Positions 17,259 to 25,555 of a stretch of 38,575 nucleotides of DNA are shown here, piece after piece. The DNA comes from Avidesulfovibrio sp964369685 (GTDB lineage: Bacteria; Desulfobacterota; Desulfovibrionia; Desulfovibrionales; Desulfovibrionaceae). The stretch covers positions 1-38,575 of the forward strand of contig CAYJFB010000022.1 of assembly GCA_964369685.1 (NCBI GenBank), in the 5' to 3' direction. Positions within the stretch are counted from its first letter, which is position 1. The number at the start of each line of letters is the position of its first letter. The notes below the pieces were generated by a model. That model saw only the letters and a program-made list of their open reading frames with translations, ran no database searches and had not been told where the DNA came from. Made by a program: the position numbers and the translations under genes.

Positions 17259-19472
17259 TTAACAATACGGCAGTTCAACCAAAAGCACCGTGCCACCACG
17301 TTGACCGGGGACAGCTCGTACCGTACCGCGGTGATCGGCAACAATAGATTTTACAATCGCCAAACCTAAGCCGGTCCCACCTTTTTTACGTGAAAAATAT
17401 GGCTCAAACATCCGTGTACGCTCTTCAGATGTCAGCCCCGGACCGTTATCGACAACCGTCAAGCGAACCACTTGTAAGCGATGATCGACCTGTGCCGACA
17501 CAATAACCTGTGGCGCATCCTTTTCTGTTTCTTTATTCGTTGCACTCAATGCTTCTGCAGCATTGCTGAGTAAATTGAGTAACACACGTTGCATCGCTGC
17601 AGGATCCATCATTAAAGACGGTAAATCAGATGCCAAACGTGTCTGCCAGTTGATTTGACCGTGACTGGTACGAAACAACACCACGGCTTCTTCAATTAAC
17701 GGCTCGAGGCGTTCCGGACGTAACGAAATCTCAGGCAGTTTGGCAAAAGCCGAAAATTCTTGCACCATCGCTTGTAATCGTTCGCTTTGTTTGACAATCA
17801 TCTCGGTACATTGTTTAAAAACAGGATCTTGAATTTGTGGTGCAAATTTGCGTGTCAGACGTTGTGCAGACAGTTTGATTGGTGTTAAGGGGTTTTTGAT
17901 TTCATGGGCAATACGTCTGGCGACTTCTCGCCATGCAGCCATCCGTTGCATTTTTTCCAACTCGGTGATGTCATCAATCACAATGACAAACGACACGCTT
18001 TGACCGACTCCGCTCAACGCCAATGCGTGAACAACCAATTTCCAAAGTCGATTCTCCATATGAAAATCAACATGTCGTTGCCAACGTTGATCGGGATGCT
18101 TTTTAAGCGTTGTCAACATTTCCTCAAACATTTTTATATACGGCTCGGGAAGAAATACCAGCGGATCATGTCCACACAAATCCTCAGAAGAGACCCCAAA
18201 AGTCGTTCTTGCAGCTTGATTAATGGTTTCAACACGTCCCGCACTGTTTAAAGTAATAACCCCTGTCGTAATGTTTTCCAACACCGTTTCAATATAACGA
18301 CGGCGAGTGTCCATTAATTCGTTTTGCTTTGCCAATAGCGTGTTGGCCCCGGTGATACTCGCTTGACTTTGTTGTAAATCTTCAGCCATGTCATTAAAAG
18401 AACGTATCAAATGCGCCATTTCATCGCTGCCTTTATCTGCAAGGCGAAAATCAAGCTCGCCACGTGAAATGCGCATGGTTCCCTCGGCAAGAGCCAAAAT
18501 AGGTGCCGTCCATTCCTTCGACAGCCGAAAGCCAAACCATATCGAACCAAAAATCGTGATTAAACCCAATACACCTAAAATGAGCTGAAAAGACACCTTT
18601 AACGGCTTTTTAAGTTGTTTGAGTTGCGTGTATTCATCAAAACCTTGTGTAAGGCGGTCCAGTTTAACCATTAATCCTTGTCCAATGCGTTCTGCCGTTA
18701 ACAAGTAACCGCCTTGTCCTCCTTGCACAGCCAACACGCCGATCACATAGTCGGCCTTATCGCTGGAAAAAAGCGTCGTGAAAAAAGAGGCCTCTTTAAG
18801 ACGTTCCCACTCTATCAGCGTTTTCAACGTGTTCCAAAGCCCCATGGGAAGGCCTCTCGTATGCCAAAGCAATGTCTCTGTATTCGGGGCAACAACACCG
18901 AGAAAGGTTAAACCGGATTCTTCTTGTTTACGCACCAATCGTTGCATATCTGTGTTTGTAACCGGAATAAGGCTCTGCTTATCCGATTCTTTCATAATAT
19001 ACACAGATCGCGCTTGTAGGCGTTCTGCTGCCGAGAGATAAAAACTGCGTCCAACATCCAATGCCGCTTCCAAAGCCGACTCAGTTTGTCGTGTAAACCA
19101 ATAATCCACACTGGTTTTTACTACTCGATTGGCTGCTAAAAACATGAGTACTGTCGGTACCAAAGACAACAAAATAAAAATCATGACGAGCTGAGATCGA
19201 ATCTGTGCACCAAAAACTTTTCGTCGACGCTCCATAATCAACTTAACGACATTGCGCGCCACAAGGAAAAGAATCACAAACATCAAAACCGAGTTGATAT
19301 TAAAAAGTACAATGAAAAGCCATGAATCCAACCCGTAAAACGATAATTGTGTCCATGTACCACCGACCACCAATGCCAACAATACCACCGCAGACAAAAT
19401 TTCTCTTTTTCTACGGCGTTGTTCTCGGGCATCCGGAGCCTGCACATGATAAACATTGTATGATTTCTTCAT
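17259..19472 (-). CDS. NtrY-type membrane sensor histidine kinase
   Basis: This 737-residue kinase has several N-terminal membrane helices (about residues 25-45, 50-75, 90-110), a periplasmic sensor section, another helix near 295-315, a HAMP region (ALAEGTMRISRGELDF), a PAS domain (ENITTGVITLNSAGRVETIN), the HisKA phospho-acceptor motif AHEIKNPLTPIKLSAQRL, and an HATPase with NLLSNAAEAL, DNGPGL and GGTGLGLAIVKSIV. This layout matches NtrY, which senses nitrogen or redox state in alphaproteobacteria. In deltaproteobacteria the DUF4390-NtrY pairing is usual. No response regulator follows on this strand: the next gene is the convergent holA, so the partner NtrX/NtrC-like protein must lie elsewhere. 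The start is the ATG at 19472; a TTG six codons upstream is the alternative. Confidence 0.88.
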   Translation of the reverse strand: MKKSYNVYHVQAPDAREQRRRKREILSAVVLLALVVGGTWTQLSFYGLDSWLFIVLFNINSVLMFVILFLVARNVVKLIMERRRKVFGAQIRSQLVMIFILLSLVPTVLMFLAANRVVKTSVDYWFTRQTESALEAALDVGRSFYLSAAERLQARSVYIMKESDKQSLIPVTNTDMQRLVRKQEESGLTFLGVVAPNTETLLWHTRGLPMGLWNTLKTLIEWERLKEASFFTTLFSSDKADYVIGVLAVQGGQGGYLLTAERIGQGLMVKLDRLTQGFDEYTQLKQLKKPLKVSFQLILGVLGLITIFGSIWFGFRLSKEWTAPILALAEGTMRISRGELDFRLADKGSDEMAHLIRSFNDMAEDLQQSQASITGANTLLAKQNELMDTRRRYIETVLENITTGVITLNSAGRVETINQAARTTFGVSSEDLCGHDPLVFLPEPYIKMFEEMLTTLKKHPDQRWQRHVDFHMENRLWKLVVHALALSGVGQSVSFVIVIDDITELEKMQRMAAWREVARRIAHEIKNPLTPIKLSAQRLTRKFAPQIQDPVFKQCTEMIVKQSERLQAMVQEFSAFAKLPEISLRPERLEPLIEEAVVLFRTSHGQINWQTRLASDLPSLMMDPAAMQRVLLNLLSNAAEALSATNKETEKDAPQVIVSAQVDHRLQVVRLTVVDNGPGLTSEERTRMFEPYFSRKKGGTGLGLAIVKSIVADHRGTVRAVPGQRGGTVLLVELPYC

Positions 19473-19608
19473 AGTGTGAAAAAACCTCAAAACATTTTTT
19501 CAGGTCATACTGTGGATATTTTTTCTGATTGAGAGATGAAAGAGCGTTGTTGTCCGACATGCAGTGTGTATGTTGAGCAAGCATGTCAGCCGGTGTGCTT
19601 TGGAACAT

Positions 19609-20301
19609 TCAAAAAAGAAACGTTTGAGTGAATTTGACTGGCGGCAACACTTCCCATGACCAAAAATATAACGCTTTGGCAAGCCACGGAGGCACTTCGG
19701 CATAACGGAGAGAAACAGTTAAGGTCACGCGATACCGTTCTTTTTGTTCAAGAGGCTTATCGAGAGGAATCTGAAGGTTTGTATTGTTCCATGTATTTAA
19801 AATCAGAGGGAGAAGCTGTTTTCCTGCGTAGAGCATGTTCTCTTGATACATCATAAATTCACGCGTCAAGGGATCGTTACGCAAAAACCAATGGTACTCG
19901 CCTTCAGCCACGGTGAGATCATGAAGCAACGCACGCACTCTTTCTACATGAATATGGCAACGCAATTGCAAATGCGCTCCGTCTCTCAAGAGATCTGTCA
20001 ACTCTTTTTCATTTTCAAGTAAGAGTCTTGAGGTCAGCAAGATCGCATGCTTCTTTTGAAAATTGATGGAAACGTCCTGAAGACCAAGGCGTGCTTCGGC
20101 CTGTTCCGATGCCTCAACACGCCTTTCTCCCACAAGCAAAAAACATAAAAGAAAAAAACTCACAAATACAAAAAGCAATCGTTTTTTTTCACAACGTTCA
20201 TGTGTCTTCGTTGGTATTTGTGTGCCGGTATGGTTATTGTTTTTTTGTTTGTGTTGAGTGTTTGGTTTCTGTGGTGTATTCTTGAGAGTGTTGTTTTGCA
20301 A
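19609..20301 (-). CDS. DUF4390 protein, predicted exported
   Basis: The protein is up to 230 residues. A low-complexity Asn/Lys/Thr/Gln-rich head (1-38) precedes a basic-hydrophobic signal segment (KKRLLFVFVSFFLLCFLLVG, about 39-58). The remaining about 170 residues, including the PPWLAKALYFWSW segment near the C-terminus, fit DUF4390. The family has no known function but is typically encoded next to NtrY kinases, as here (137 bases upstream of one). It may modulate the kinase in the periplasm; that is inference. The start is uncertain: no ATG precedes the signal segment, and the TTG at 20301 (16 bases after queD) is used. A later TTG or GTG would remove the odd head. Confidence 0.7.
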   Translation of the reverse strand: MQNNTLKNTPQKPNTQHKQKNNNHTGTQIPTKTHERCEKKRLLFVFVSFFLLCFLLVGERRVEASEQAEARLGLQDVSINFQKKHAILLTSRLLLENEKELTDLLRDGAHLQLRCHIHVERVRALLHDLTVAEGEYHWFLRNDPLTREFMMYQENMLYAGKQLLPLILNTWNNTNLQIPLDKPLEQKERYRVTLTVSLRYAEVPPWLAKALYFWSWEVLPPVKFTQTFLF

Positions 20302-20316
20302 AGCCTGTGCTCACGC

Positions 20317-20703
20317 TCAATCTTCTTCCATATAGGTTGCGGATTGAATATTTTTTTCTGAAACTTTTACCGCATGCATTGTAACGCCTTCGGGAAGGAA
20401 CGCAGCCATACGCCGATAGATATGCTGGGCAATATTTTCGGCAGAAGGATTGATGGTGTCAAACGGCGATATTTCGTTGAGCAAACAGTGATCAAAATCA
20501 GCCAATTTGTCTTTAATCAAGGCTTTGAGTACCGTAAAATCCAATAATAATTCGGTATCCTGAGAAAGGGTATGTCCTTTGACAACAATTTCCAAAGCGT
20601 AATTATGTCCGTGTAAGCGTTCACATTTTCCTTGATAATTACGCAGGGCGTGCGCTGCACAAAACTCAGACTGTACGGTAATCAGCCACGTTGGTTTACC
20701 CAT
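20317..20703 (-). CDS. queD: 6-carboxytetrahydropterin synthase family (QueD)
   Basis: The 128-residue protein belongs to the 6-pyruvoyltetrahydropterin synthase family. Zinc ligands are His18 (CAAHAL), His31 and His33 (LHGHNY), and the catalytic Cys is at 27 (GKCERLHGH). The VSEKNIQSATY segment near the end carries the conserved Glu that anchors the pterin. QueD converts dihydroneopterin triphosphate to 6-carboxy-tetrahydropterin for queuosine and other 7-deazaguanines. The start is the ATG at 20703 with AAGGAG nine bases upstream, rather than the longer frame to 20733. It is the first gene of queD-DUF4390-ntrY. I looked for a preQ1 riboswitch in the leader and saw none. Confidence 0.92.
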   Translation of the reverse strand: MGKPTWLITVQSEFCAAHALRNYQGKCERLHGHNYALEIVVKGHTLSQDTELLLDFTVLKALIKDKLADFDHCLLNEISPFDTINPSAENIAQHIYRRMAAFLPEGVTMHAVKVSEKNIQSATYMEED

Positions 20704-20896
20704 AGAATGTTGCTCCTTAAAAAATATATACAAAAAATGTGTTGTGTTTATGTATAGAAGACAAAAAACAGATTGCCGCTGCAGGTATGCAATGACTTCT
20801 TGTGCATCCTATTACGTTTTTTTATAAAAGAAAGAATGCAGCAGGGCAACGTTTTTATTGTACTGGAAAATGTTTTGTAACGCTAACAGGATCAAA

Positions 20897-20937
20897 GAGA
20901 AAAACCCTATAAAGCCTAAATTGCCTCATAGGGTTTT
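20897..20937 (-). terminator. Terminator of the tRNA-Leu gene
   Basis: On the minus strand AAAACCCTAT (20928-20937) pairs with ATAGGGTTTT (20901-20910), and the right arm runs into a U-rich end. It lies 15 bases after the tRNA 3' end. Confidence 0.75.
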
Positions 20938-20952
20938 ATTAAGGAACCATTT

Positions 20953-21040
20953 TGGTGGCCAAGGCGGGACTTGAACCCGCACGCCCATAAAAGAGCAGGA
21001 GATTTTAAGTCTCCGGTGTCTGCCATTCCACCACTCGGCC
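20953..21040 (-). tRNA. tRNA-Leu (UAA)
   Basis: An 88-base class II tRNA. The acceptor arm GGCCGAG pairs with CTTGGCC, and the 3' CCA is encoded. The anticodon stem is GGAGA/TCTCC with loop CTTAAAA, giving anticodon TAA (leucine). A long variable arm (TGCTCTTTTATGGGCGT region) fits leucine tRNAs. The T loop GGTTCAAGTCC is intact. Confidence 0.97.
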
Positions 21041-21050
21041 AATGTTAGGT

Positions 21051-21079
21051 TGTATAGCGAAAAATTTTTCTTTTGTCCA
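21051..21079 (-). promoter_or_regulatory. Sigma-70 type promoter of tRNA-Leu
   Basis: On the minus strand TGGACA (-35) and TATACA (-10) are 17 bases apart, and the -10 ends 10 bases before the tRNA. Both boxes are one or two changes from consensus. Confidence 0.65.
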
Positions 21080-21126
21080 GTCAAAATCAGCCAAATATTT
21101 TTTTTTAAATTTTTATAAAAAAACAC

Positions 21127-21157
21127 TTGCCAAGATTTTTTTTTTTGCGTATATAGC
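21127..21157 (+). promoter_or_regulatory. Likely promoter of tRNA-Met
   Basis: TTGCCA (21127-21132) and TATAGC (21152-21157) are 19 bases apart, with a T-rich spacer, ending 13 bases before the tRNA. Spacing is slightly long. Confidence 0.5.
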
Positions 21158-21170
21158 TTTCTGTTGATTT

Positions 21171-21247
21171 GGCAAGGTAGCTCAGGTGGTCAGAGCATGC
21201 GGTTCATACCCGCAGTGTCGGGGGTTCAAATCCCTTCCTTGCTACCA
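21171..21247 (+). tRNA. tRNA-Met (CAU), elongator type
   Basis: A 77-base tRNA with acceptor GGCAAGG/CCTTGCT, encoded CCA, D-arm GCTCAGGTGGTCAGAGC and anticodon stem GCGGT/ACCCGC around TTCATA, giving CAT. The first acceptor pair is G-U, not the unpaired C1-A72 of initiators, so elongator Met is preferred. A tRNA-Ile2 with lysidine cannot be ruled out from sequence alone. Confidence 0.94.
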
Positions 21248-21255
21248 GAAAATCC

Positions 21256-21291
21256 AAGCACTTACTGTACAAACAGTAAGTGCTTTTTTTT
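21256..21291 (+). terminator. Strong terminator after tRNA-Met
   Basis: A perfect 13-bp stem (AAGCACTTACTGT, 21256-21268, with 21273-21285) with a 4-base loop is followed by a T8 run, starting 9 bases after the tRNA CCA. Confidence 0.93.
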
Positions 21292-21430
21292 ATAAAGAAA
21301 ATCTTTTATTGAGAAACAGTCCTTCATTCAAGTGTGCTGATATCTGTTCATTGAGCAGCGAATACCTTCAGAAAAAATCAAAGTAGATATGTTTTAGAGA
21401 TTGTGTTTTTGACACTATCTAAAGGCATTT

Positions 21431-22798
21431 TTAAGCACCTGAAACAACGCGTTCGCTGTTGCCTTCACCGACAGCAATGATTGTTGGAGGATTGAGCGGA
21501 TTGTTTTCATCCGTATGCTGTGAAGGTGTCAACTTGGTATCCTGAAGGAGGGGATTTTCAGATATTTTTGTTTTGTCGGCATTCAGACTTTCAAGTACCG
21601 TTTGGACAATAACAACGTCGTTGCCTGAACCACCGTCAACAGTCGAATCAAGACTCGTGACAATGCGAATGAAGTCGTCGCCGCTTCCGCCGCCTATTTG
21701 ACTTGTTTCTGCATAATCTATCAAAATGGAATCGTTACCGTCACCACCATCGATTCTTGAATTTTTGACAGTATTAATAGTTATTTGATCATTGCCATCG
21801 CCGCCAAGAATCATACCGCTGTTGAACATATTGAGTGTTACGGTGTCATCACCGCTTCCCAGATCTGCTTTGGATTCCAGCAGTGTGTCTGCCACAAACC
21901 TATCGTCTCCTGAGCCAAAATCAAAAACACTGCCCACAGCCTGTTGCAGACTGAGGTTGTCGTCGCCGTCACCTGTTTGTATGTTGGAAGTGACCAGTTC
22001 AGCCTCAGAAACAACACTATCGTTACCTGCGCCGCTATCTATAAATACTTGCTGTGCGCCGCGAGCGACGGCTTGTGCTGTGGCTGTGCCTTGTGTTTCA
22101 TCGGTGAGATTATCTTGGAGAAGCCGTAAGGTGTCTTCAAGGATCGTTATGGTATCGTCACCGTCTCCGCTTTCGATTGTGGTATTATTGCCAAGGCTGG
22201 TTATGATATCGTTACCCACACCGCCGATGATGTGTGTATTCAAAGCCATATTGAATACACGGTTGTTGCCGTTGCTTGTATTGACGGTGGTATTGTCCTC
22301 AATAACGACAAAGATTTCGCTTTCATCGGTACCTTGCAGATGGCTTGAACCGGCGCCTTGTTTGGTATCTTTCAGAATACTGCCATCTTCTGTTTCACGA
22401 AAAACAGTATTTCCCGATAAAATAAATGATTCTATCGTGCCGTCTGTTGTCATGAATGTGGCTGTAAATTGCATATATTGTGTATTATTTTGTTTTGATT
22501 CGCTCAGCATAAATTGGCTGTCTTGTTTCCAAGCCGTACCTATTGTGAAGCGTTCGGGTGTGAGGCTGTGTGCTTCAACAGTTACTTTTGTCCCAAAATC
22601 TGTATACGCCGACATCGATGCACTGAGTTTTTTCTGAGGTTCGTTGTCTTGCTCCAAGCGTTTACGCGCTTCGTCGGAAATAGAGACACGATCATGTGTT
22701 GTATTTGTTTTTTGCTGTTCTTGGTTTTTTGAAAATGTGTTTACGGTATTTGAGGTCACGACTGTTTGTTGTTGTGTTATATTATGAATGTTATTCAT
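21431..22798 (-). CDS. RTX-like calcium-binding beta-solenoid protein
   Basis: This 455-residue protein has an Asn/Gln/Thr-rich N-terminus with VSISDEARKRL (about 40-50), then a middle domain, then repeats of the form GGxGNDxIxI. In at least seven consecutive units between about 22030 and 21610 the GDGND or GSGDD motif recurs every 19 residues, followed by alternating hydrophobics, as in a beta-roll binding Ca2+ at each turn. Classical RTX proteins repeat every 9 or 18 residues. No N-terminal signal peptide is visible; export by a type I system is possible but a C-terminal signal is not obvious. The start is the ATG at 22798 after GGGGAG. The gene stands alone; thiH lies 442 bases upstream. 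Function unknown; an adhesin or extracellular structural role is likeliest. Confidence 0.75.
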   Translation of the reverse strand: MNNIHNITQQQTVVTSNTVNTFSKNQEQQKTNTTHDRVSISDEARKRLEQDNEPQKKLSASMSAYTDFGTKVTVEAHSLTPERFTIGTAWKQDSQFMLSESKQNNTQYMQFTATFMTTDGTIESFILSGNTVFRETEDGSILKDTKQGAGSSHLQGTDESEIFVVIEDNTTVNTSNGNNRVFNMALNTHIIGGVGNDIITSLGNNTTIESGDGDDTITILEDTLRLLQDNLTDETQGTATAQAVARGAQQVFIDSGAGNDSVVSEAELVTSNIQTGDGDDNLSLQQAVGSVFDFGSGDDRFVADTLLESKADLGSGDDTVTLNMFNSGMILGGDGNDQITINTVKNSRIDGGDGNDSILIDYAETSQIGGGSGDDFIRIVTSLDSTVDGGSGNDVVIVQTVLESLNADKTKISENPLLQDTKLTPSQHTDENNPLNPPTIIAVGEGNSERVVSGA

Positions 22799-23240
22799 GG
22801 TTTGTTTGCTCCCCAAATATGAAGGTTGCGAATTGTTACATATGGTGTGAAGACGTTTTTTGTCGCATTCTTTTTATTGAACATATTGGAATTTTTGAAA
22901 TATTATATAATACATTTATTATTTAACATGCCATATCTAATTATAAAAGTGTAAAGCCGCTTGATGTTATGGCATAGAACAAAGAATATATTTATAGTAT
23001 ACTATAAATATATTCTTTTATAGAATTCATGTAATGATAAATAAAATAAGAAAATTTTATGATTTTTTTAAGCAATATACCTATTCTATCGGCAAAGACA
23101 CTATATAACTTTAGACTGTGTCGTCAAAAACGTCTCTTGGGTTATTGATACATCAGAACTCAGACAGTTTTTTGTTGAATATTAAAAGGATAATGCCCTC
23201 AAAAGAGGAGTGCCTTCATAGGAAAAAGAACGTTATAAAG
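22799..23240. other. AT-rich intergenic region with large palindrome
   Basis: 442 bases lie between the thiH stop and the RTX-like gene start, both on the minus strand. The main structure is the 38-bp palindrome at 22981-23018, listed separately. I see no gene and no riboswitch here; the promoter for the RTX-like gene should lie in this stretch. Confidence 0.5.
22981..23018. repeat. 38-bp perfect palindrome
   Basis: Each 19-base half is the exact complement of the other, centred on GTATAC between 22999 and 23000, with no loop. It is almost wholly A/T. It lies about 180 bases upstream of the RTX-like gene start. It could extrude as a cruciform, act as an operator or end thi transcription. Confidence 0.7.
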
Positions 23241-24374
23241 TCATATGTTGCCGTCAAGGGGTTCCCAATTTTTCAAAATAGGCTGATATCCTTGAGTACG
23301 AATTGCGGTGAGCATTTCGTCTACATTGCGATTATCGGCGATGTGAAATTGAGGATCACTTGTTGTTGTGTTTTCTGCGTGTCCGCCGACGCGTGTTGAC
23401 ACACCTGCAGAGACGCGTGTTACGCCCAAATCTAAAAGACGATCACGCAATGCAGGACGTTCTCTTGAAGAGACAGTGATACCCGTCATCGGTAAAAAAA
23501 TGCGTAACGCAACAATATACTGTACCAAATCAATATCGGAAACATCATGGACATTGCAAGGGATACCAACATGCGGGCGCATGCGCGGAACAGAAACAGC
23601 TGTTTCGACAGCCGGATAGTGTTGTTGTAGCCAATGCGCGTGTAGCCCCGTAAAAAATGCGTCACGTCGCCACACATCAAGTCCTAACAGTGCGCCGATA
23701 TTGACAGAACGAAATCCTGCTGCGGCCGCGCGAGTCGGTGCTTCGAGCCGAAAATGAAAATTGTTTTTGGGGCCGGAGGGGTGTAATGTTGGATACAATG
23801 TTTCGTTGTAGGTTTCTTGAAACATGGTCATGCCGTCTACGCCGGCTTGGCGAAGTTGAGTATATTCTTCCATGGTCAGTGCGTAGACTTCAATGCTTAT
23901 TCCGGGGAAATGTTTACGTAGGCAACGGGCGGCTTCGGCGATGTAGTCAGGGCTTGATTTTTGTCTGGAATCGCCTGTCAGCAAGAGGATATGTCTGAGG
24001 CCTGTGGCGGCGATGACAGCACCTTCTCGTTCAATTTCTTCTAAAGTCAGTCGAGTGCGTTTTATAGCGTTTTTATTGTTAAACCCGCAATAAACACAGC
24101 GATTTGTACAATGGTTTGCCAGATAAAGCGGCGTAAAAAGGTGTATGGCGCGTCCGAAGGTTCGACGAGTAATGCCTTGTGCGAGCTGTGCCATAGCTTC
24201 AAGATGTCTTGTGGCAGAGGGGGCAAGCAGTGTTAAAAAATCGTGAATATCAAGCGTTGTGCCGTGTTTAGCGCGTTCCAGAGTGTGGATCACATCACTT
24301 TCGCGTACAGTATTGAGTTCTTCAAGTATGTCGTTTTGTGCCCATTGGCTTAGGGTAAGATAGAAATCAGTCAT
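23241..24374 (-). CDS. thiH: 2-iminoacetate synthase ThiH
   Basis: This 377-residue radical SAM enzyme has the cluster motif CTNRCVYCG (Cys 89, 93, 96) and the ThiH signatures FQETYNETLYPTLHPSGPK and NIGALLGL. It cleaves tyrosine to dehydroglycine (2-iminoacetate), the nitrogen-carbon donor for the thiamine thiazole ring, and forms a complex with ThiG. Using ThiH instead of the oxygen-dependent ThiO fits an anaerobe. It is 59 bases downstream of thiG on the same strand. The ribosome-binding site is weak. The C-terminal region is complete (RVSAGVSTRVGGH, then LKNWEPLDG). Related HydG and NosL enzymes lack this context. Confidence 0.96.
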   Translation of the reverse strand: MTDFYLTLSQWAQNDILEELNTVRESDVIHTLERAKHGTTLDIHDFLTLLAPSATRHLEAMAQLAQGITRRTFGRAIHLFTPLYLANHCTNRCVYCGFNNKNAIKRTRLTLEEIEREGAVIAATGLRHILLLTGDSRQKSSPDYIAEAARCLRKHFPGISIEVYALTMEEYTQLRQAGVDGMTMFQETYNETLYPTLHPSGPKNNFHFRLEAPTRAAAAGFRSVNIGALLGLDVWRRDAFFTGLHAHWLQQHYPAVETAVSVPRMRPHVGIPCNVHDVSDIDLVQYIVALRIFLPMTGITVSSRERPALRDRLLDLGVTRVSAGVSTRVGGHAENTTTSDPQFHIADNRNVDEMLTAIRTQGYQPILKNWEPLDGNI

Positions 24375-24433
24375 GGTAACTACAAATCTTTTTTAGAGAG
24401 GGTGAACAAAAAATTTTGCAGGAGCTTCTAACG

Positions 24434-25210
24434 TTACTCAAATAAAAAGCCCGTGAGTGGTGAAGAGGCGTGTGCTTGCCCAAGCCCCACGGGGCCTGTT
24501 TTGGCAAGATAGGCCTTGCGCCCGGCACGCACAGCTTCGGCAAAGGCCGCTGCCATGACAACAGGATCGCCGGCAGAAGCAATGGCTGTGTTGACAAGGC
24601 ACGCCGCGGCACCCATTTCCATGCATTCGCAGGCTTCGGAAGGTTTGCCGATGCCTGCATCCACAATGACTGGCAACGACATTTCTTCAATTAAAATTTC
24701 AATCATTTCACGAGTCCGCAAGCCGCGGTTGGTTCCGATAGGTGCTGCCAGGGGCATTACCGCAGCCGCACCGGCGTTGACCAAATCACGAGCCACATAC
24801 AAATCAGGATTCATATACGGTAGGACAATAAAATCTTCAGCTGCAAGAATTTCTGTGGCTTTGGCTGTTTGATAGCCATCGGGCAGTAAGTGTCGCGAGT
24901 CCGAAATCACTTCGATTTTTATCCAATTTCCACAGCCCATTGCACGCGCTAAACGAGCAATACGTATGGCTTCTTCGGCATTTCGCGCGCCTGATGTGTT
25001 TGGTAACAAACGCATATGCTTTGGAATTGCACTCAAAATATTATCTTTTGGGTTATGCAGATCCACACGCCGCAACGCCACCGTAATGACTTCAGAGGTC
25101 GAAGCTTCGGCAACATCGGCAATAAGTGAATCGGTTGAATACTTTCCTGTTCCGATAAAAAGGCGGCTCTTTATATTGATTCCGCCAATCTGCAATATAT
25201 CCTGCTCCAT
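24434..25210 (-). CDS. thiG: Thiazole synthase ThiG
   Basis: The 258-residue TIM-barrel protein has the ThiG motifs LFIGTGKYS (17-25), NTSGARNAEEA (71-81), the Schiff-base lysine in NWIKIEVI (Lys98, matching B. subtilis Lys96), PLAAPIGTNRGL and IVDAGIGKPSEA. ThiG condenses 1-deoxyxylulose 5-phosphate, ThiS-thiocarboxylate and dehydroglycine into the thiazole phosphate. The ATG at 25210 follows AAAGGTG. It sits between thiS (144 bases upstream) and thiH. Length and all motifs are normal for the family. Confidence 0.97.
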   Translation of the reverse strand: MEQDILQIGGINIKSRLFIGTGKYSTDSLIADVAEASTSEVITVALRRVDLHNPKDNILSAIPKHMRLLPNTSGARNAEEAIRIARLARAMGCGNWIKIEVISDSRHLLPDGYQTAKATEILAAEDFIVLPYMNPDLYVARDLVNAGAAAVMPLAAPIGTNRGLRTREMIEILIEEMSLPVIVDAGIGKPSEACECMEMGAAACLVNTAIASAGDPVVMAAAFAEAVRAGRKAYLAKTGPVGLGQAHASSPLTGFLFE

Positions 25211-25354
25211 ATCACACCTTTTTGTCTCTTAAAAAAGAATATAGCACGCTAAACACTTTATATGTTTTGTATTTTATAAGGACACCGTGTCGGTAGGTTT
25301 TGCATAGATGTTCTATACAAGACACTTCGAAAGAGAAGGTTTTTTTCCGGAATC

Positions 25355-25555
25355 CTAACCACCGCCGACAAATTGTAATAATTCCAGTTGATCGCCGTCG
25401 GCGAGTGTTGTTACGGCGAAATCCTTTTTGGGAAGGATGTTTTTATTGTGTTCAACCACAACGCGCTCGGGGTCAAGATGATATTGTTTAATGAGTTCAA
25501 GCACAGTGTATCCTTCGATACACTCCAACTCTTTGGCGTTGACTGTGATGCGCAT
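25355..25555 (-). CDS. thiS: ThiS sulfur-carrier protein
   Basis: A 66-residue ubiquitin-fold protein ending in the diagnostic GG (QFVGGG), whose last Gly is adenylated and thiocarboxylated to donate sulfur to ThiG. The core LECIEGYTVLELIKQY and the LADGDQLELLQFVGGG tail match ThiS; MoaD would be longer and is not expected beside thiG. The start is the ATG at 25555 with GGAG eight bases upstream; the longer frame to 25570 lacks a site. The activating ThiF is not adjacent, and I see no TPP riboswitch in the leader. Confidence 0.95.
   Translation of the reverse strand: MRITVNAKELECIEGYTVLELIKQYHLDPERVVVEHNKNILPKKDFAVTTLADGDQLELLQFVGGG

Noticed and set aside
20704..20900. preQ1 riboswitch before queD
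   Set aside because: No preQ1-type pseudoknot sequence was visible in the leader.
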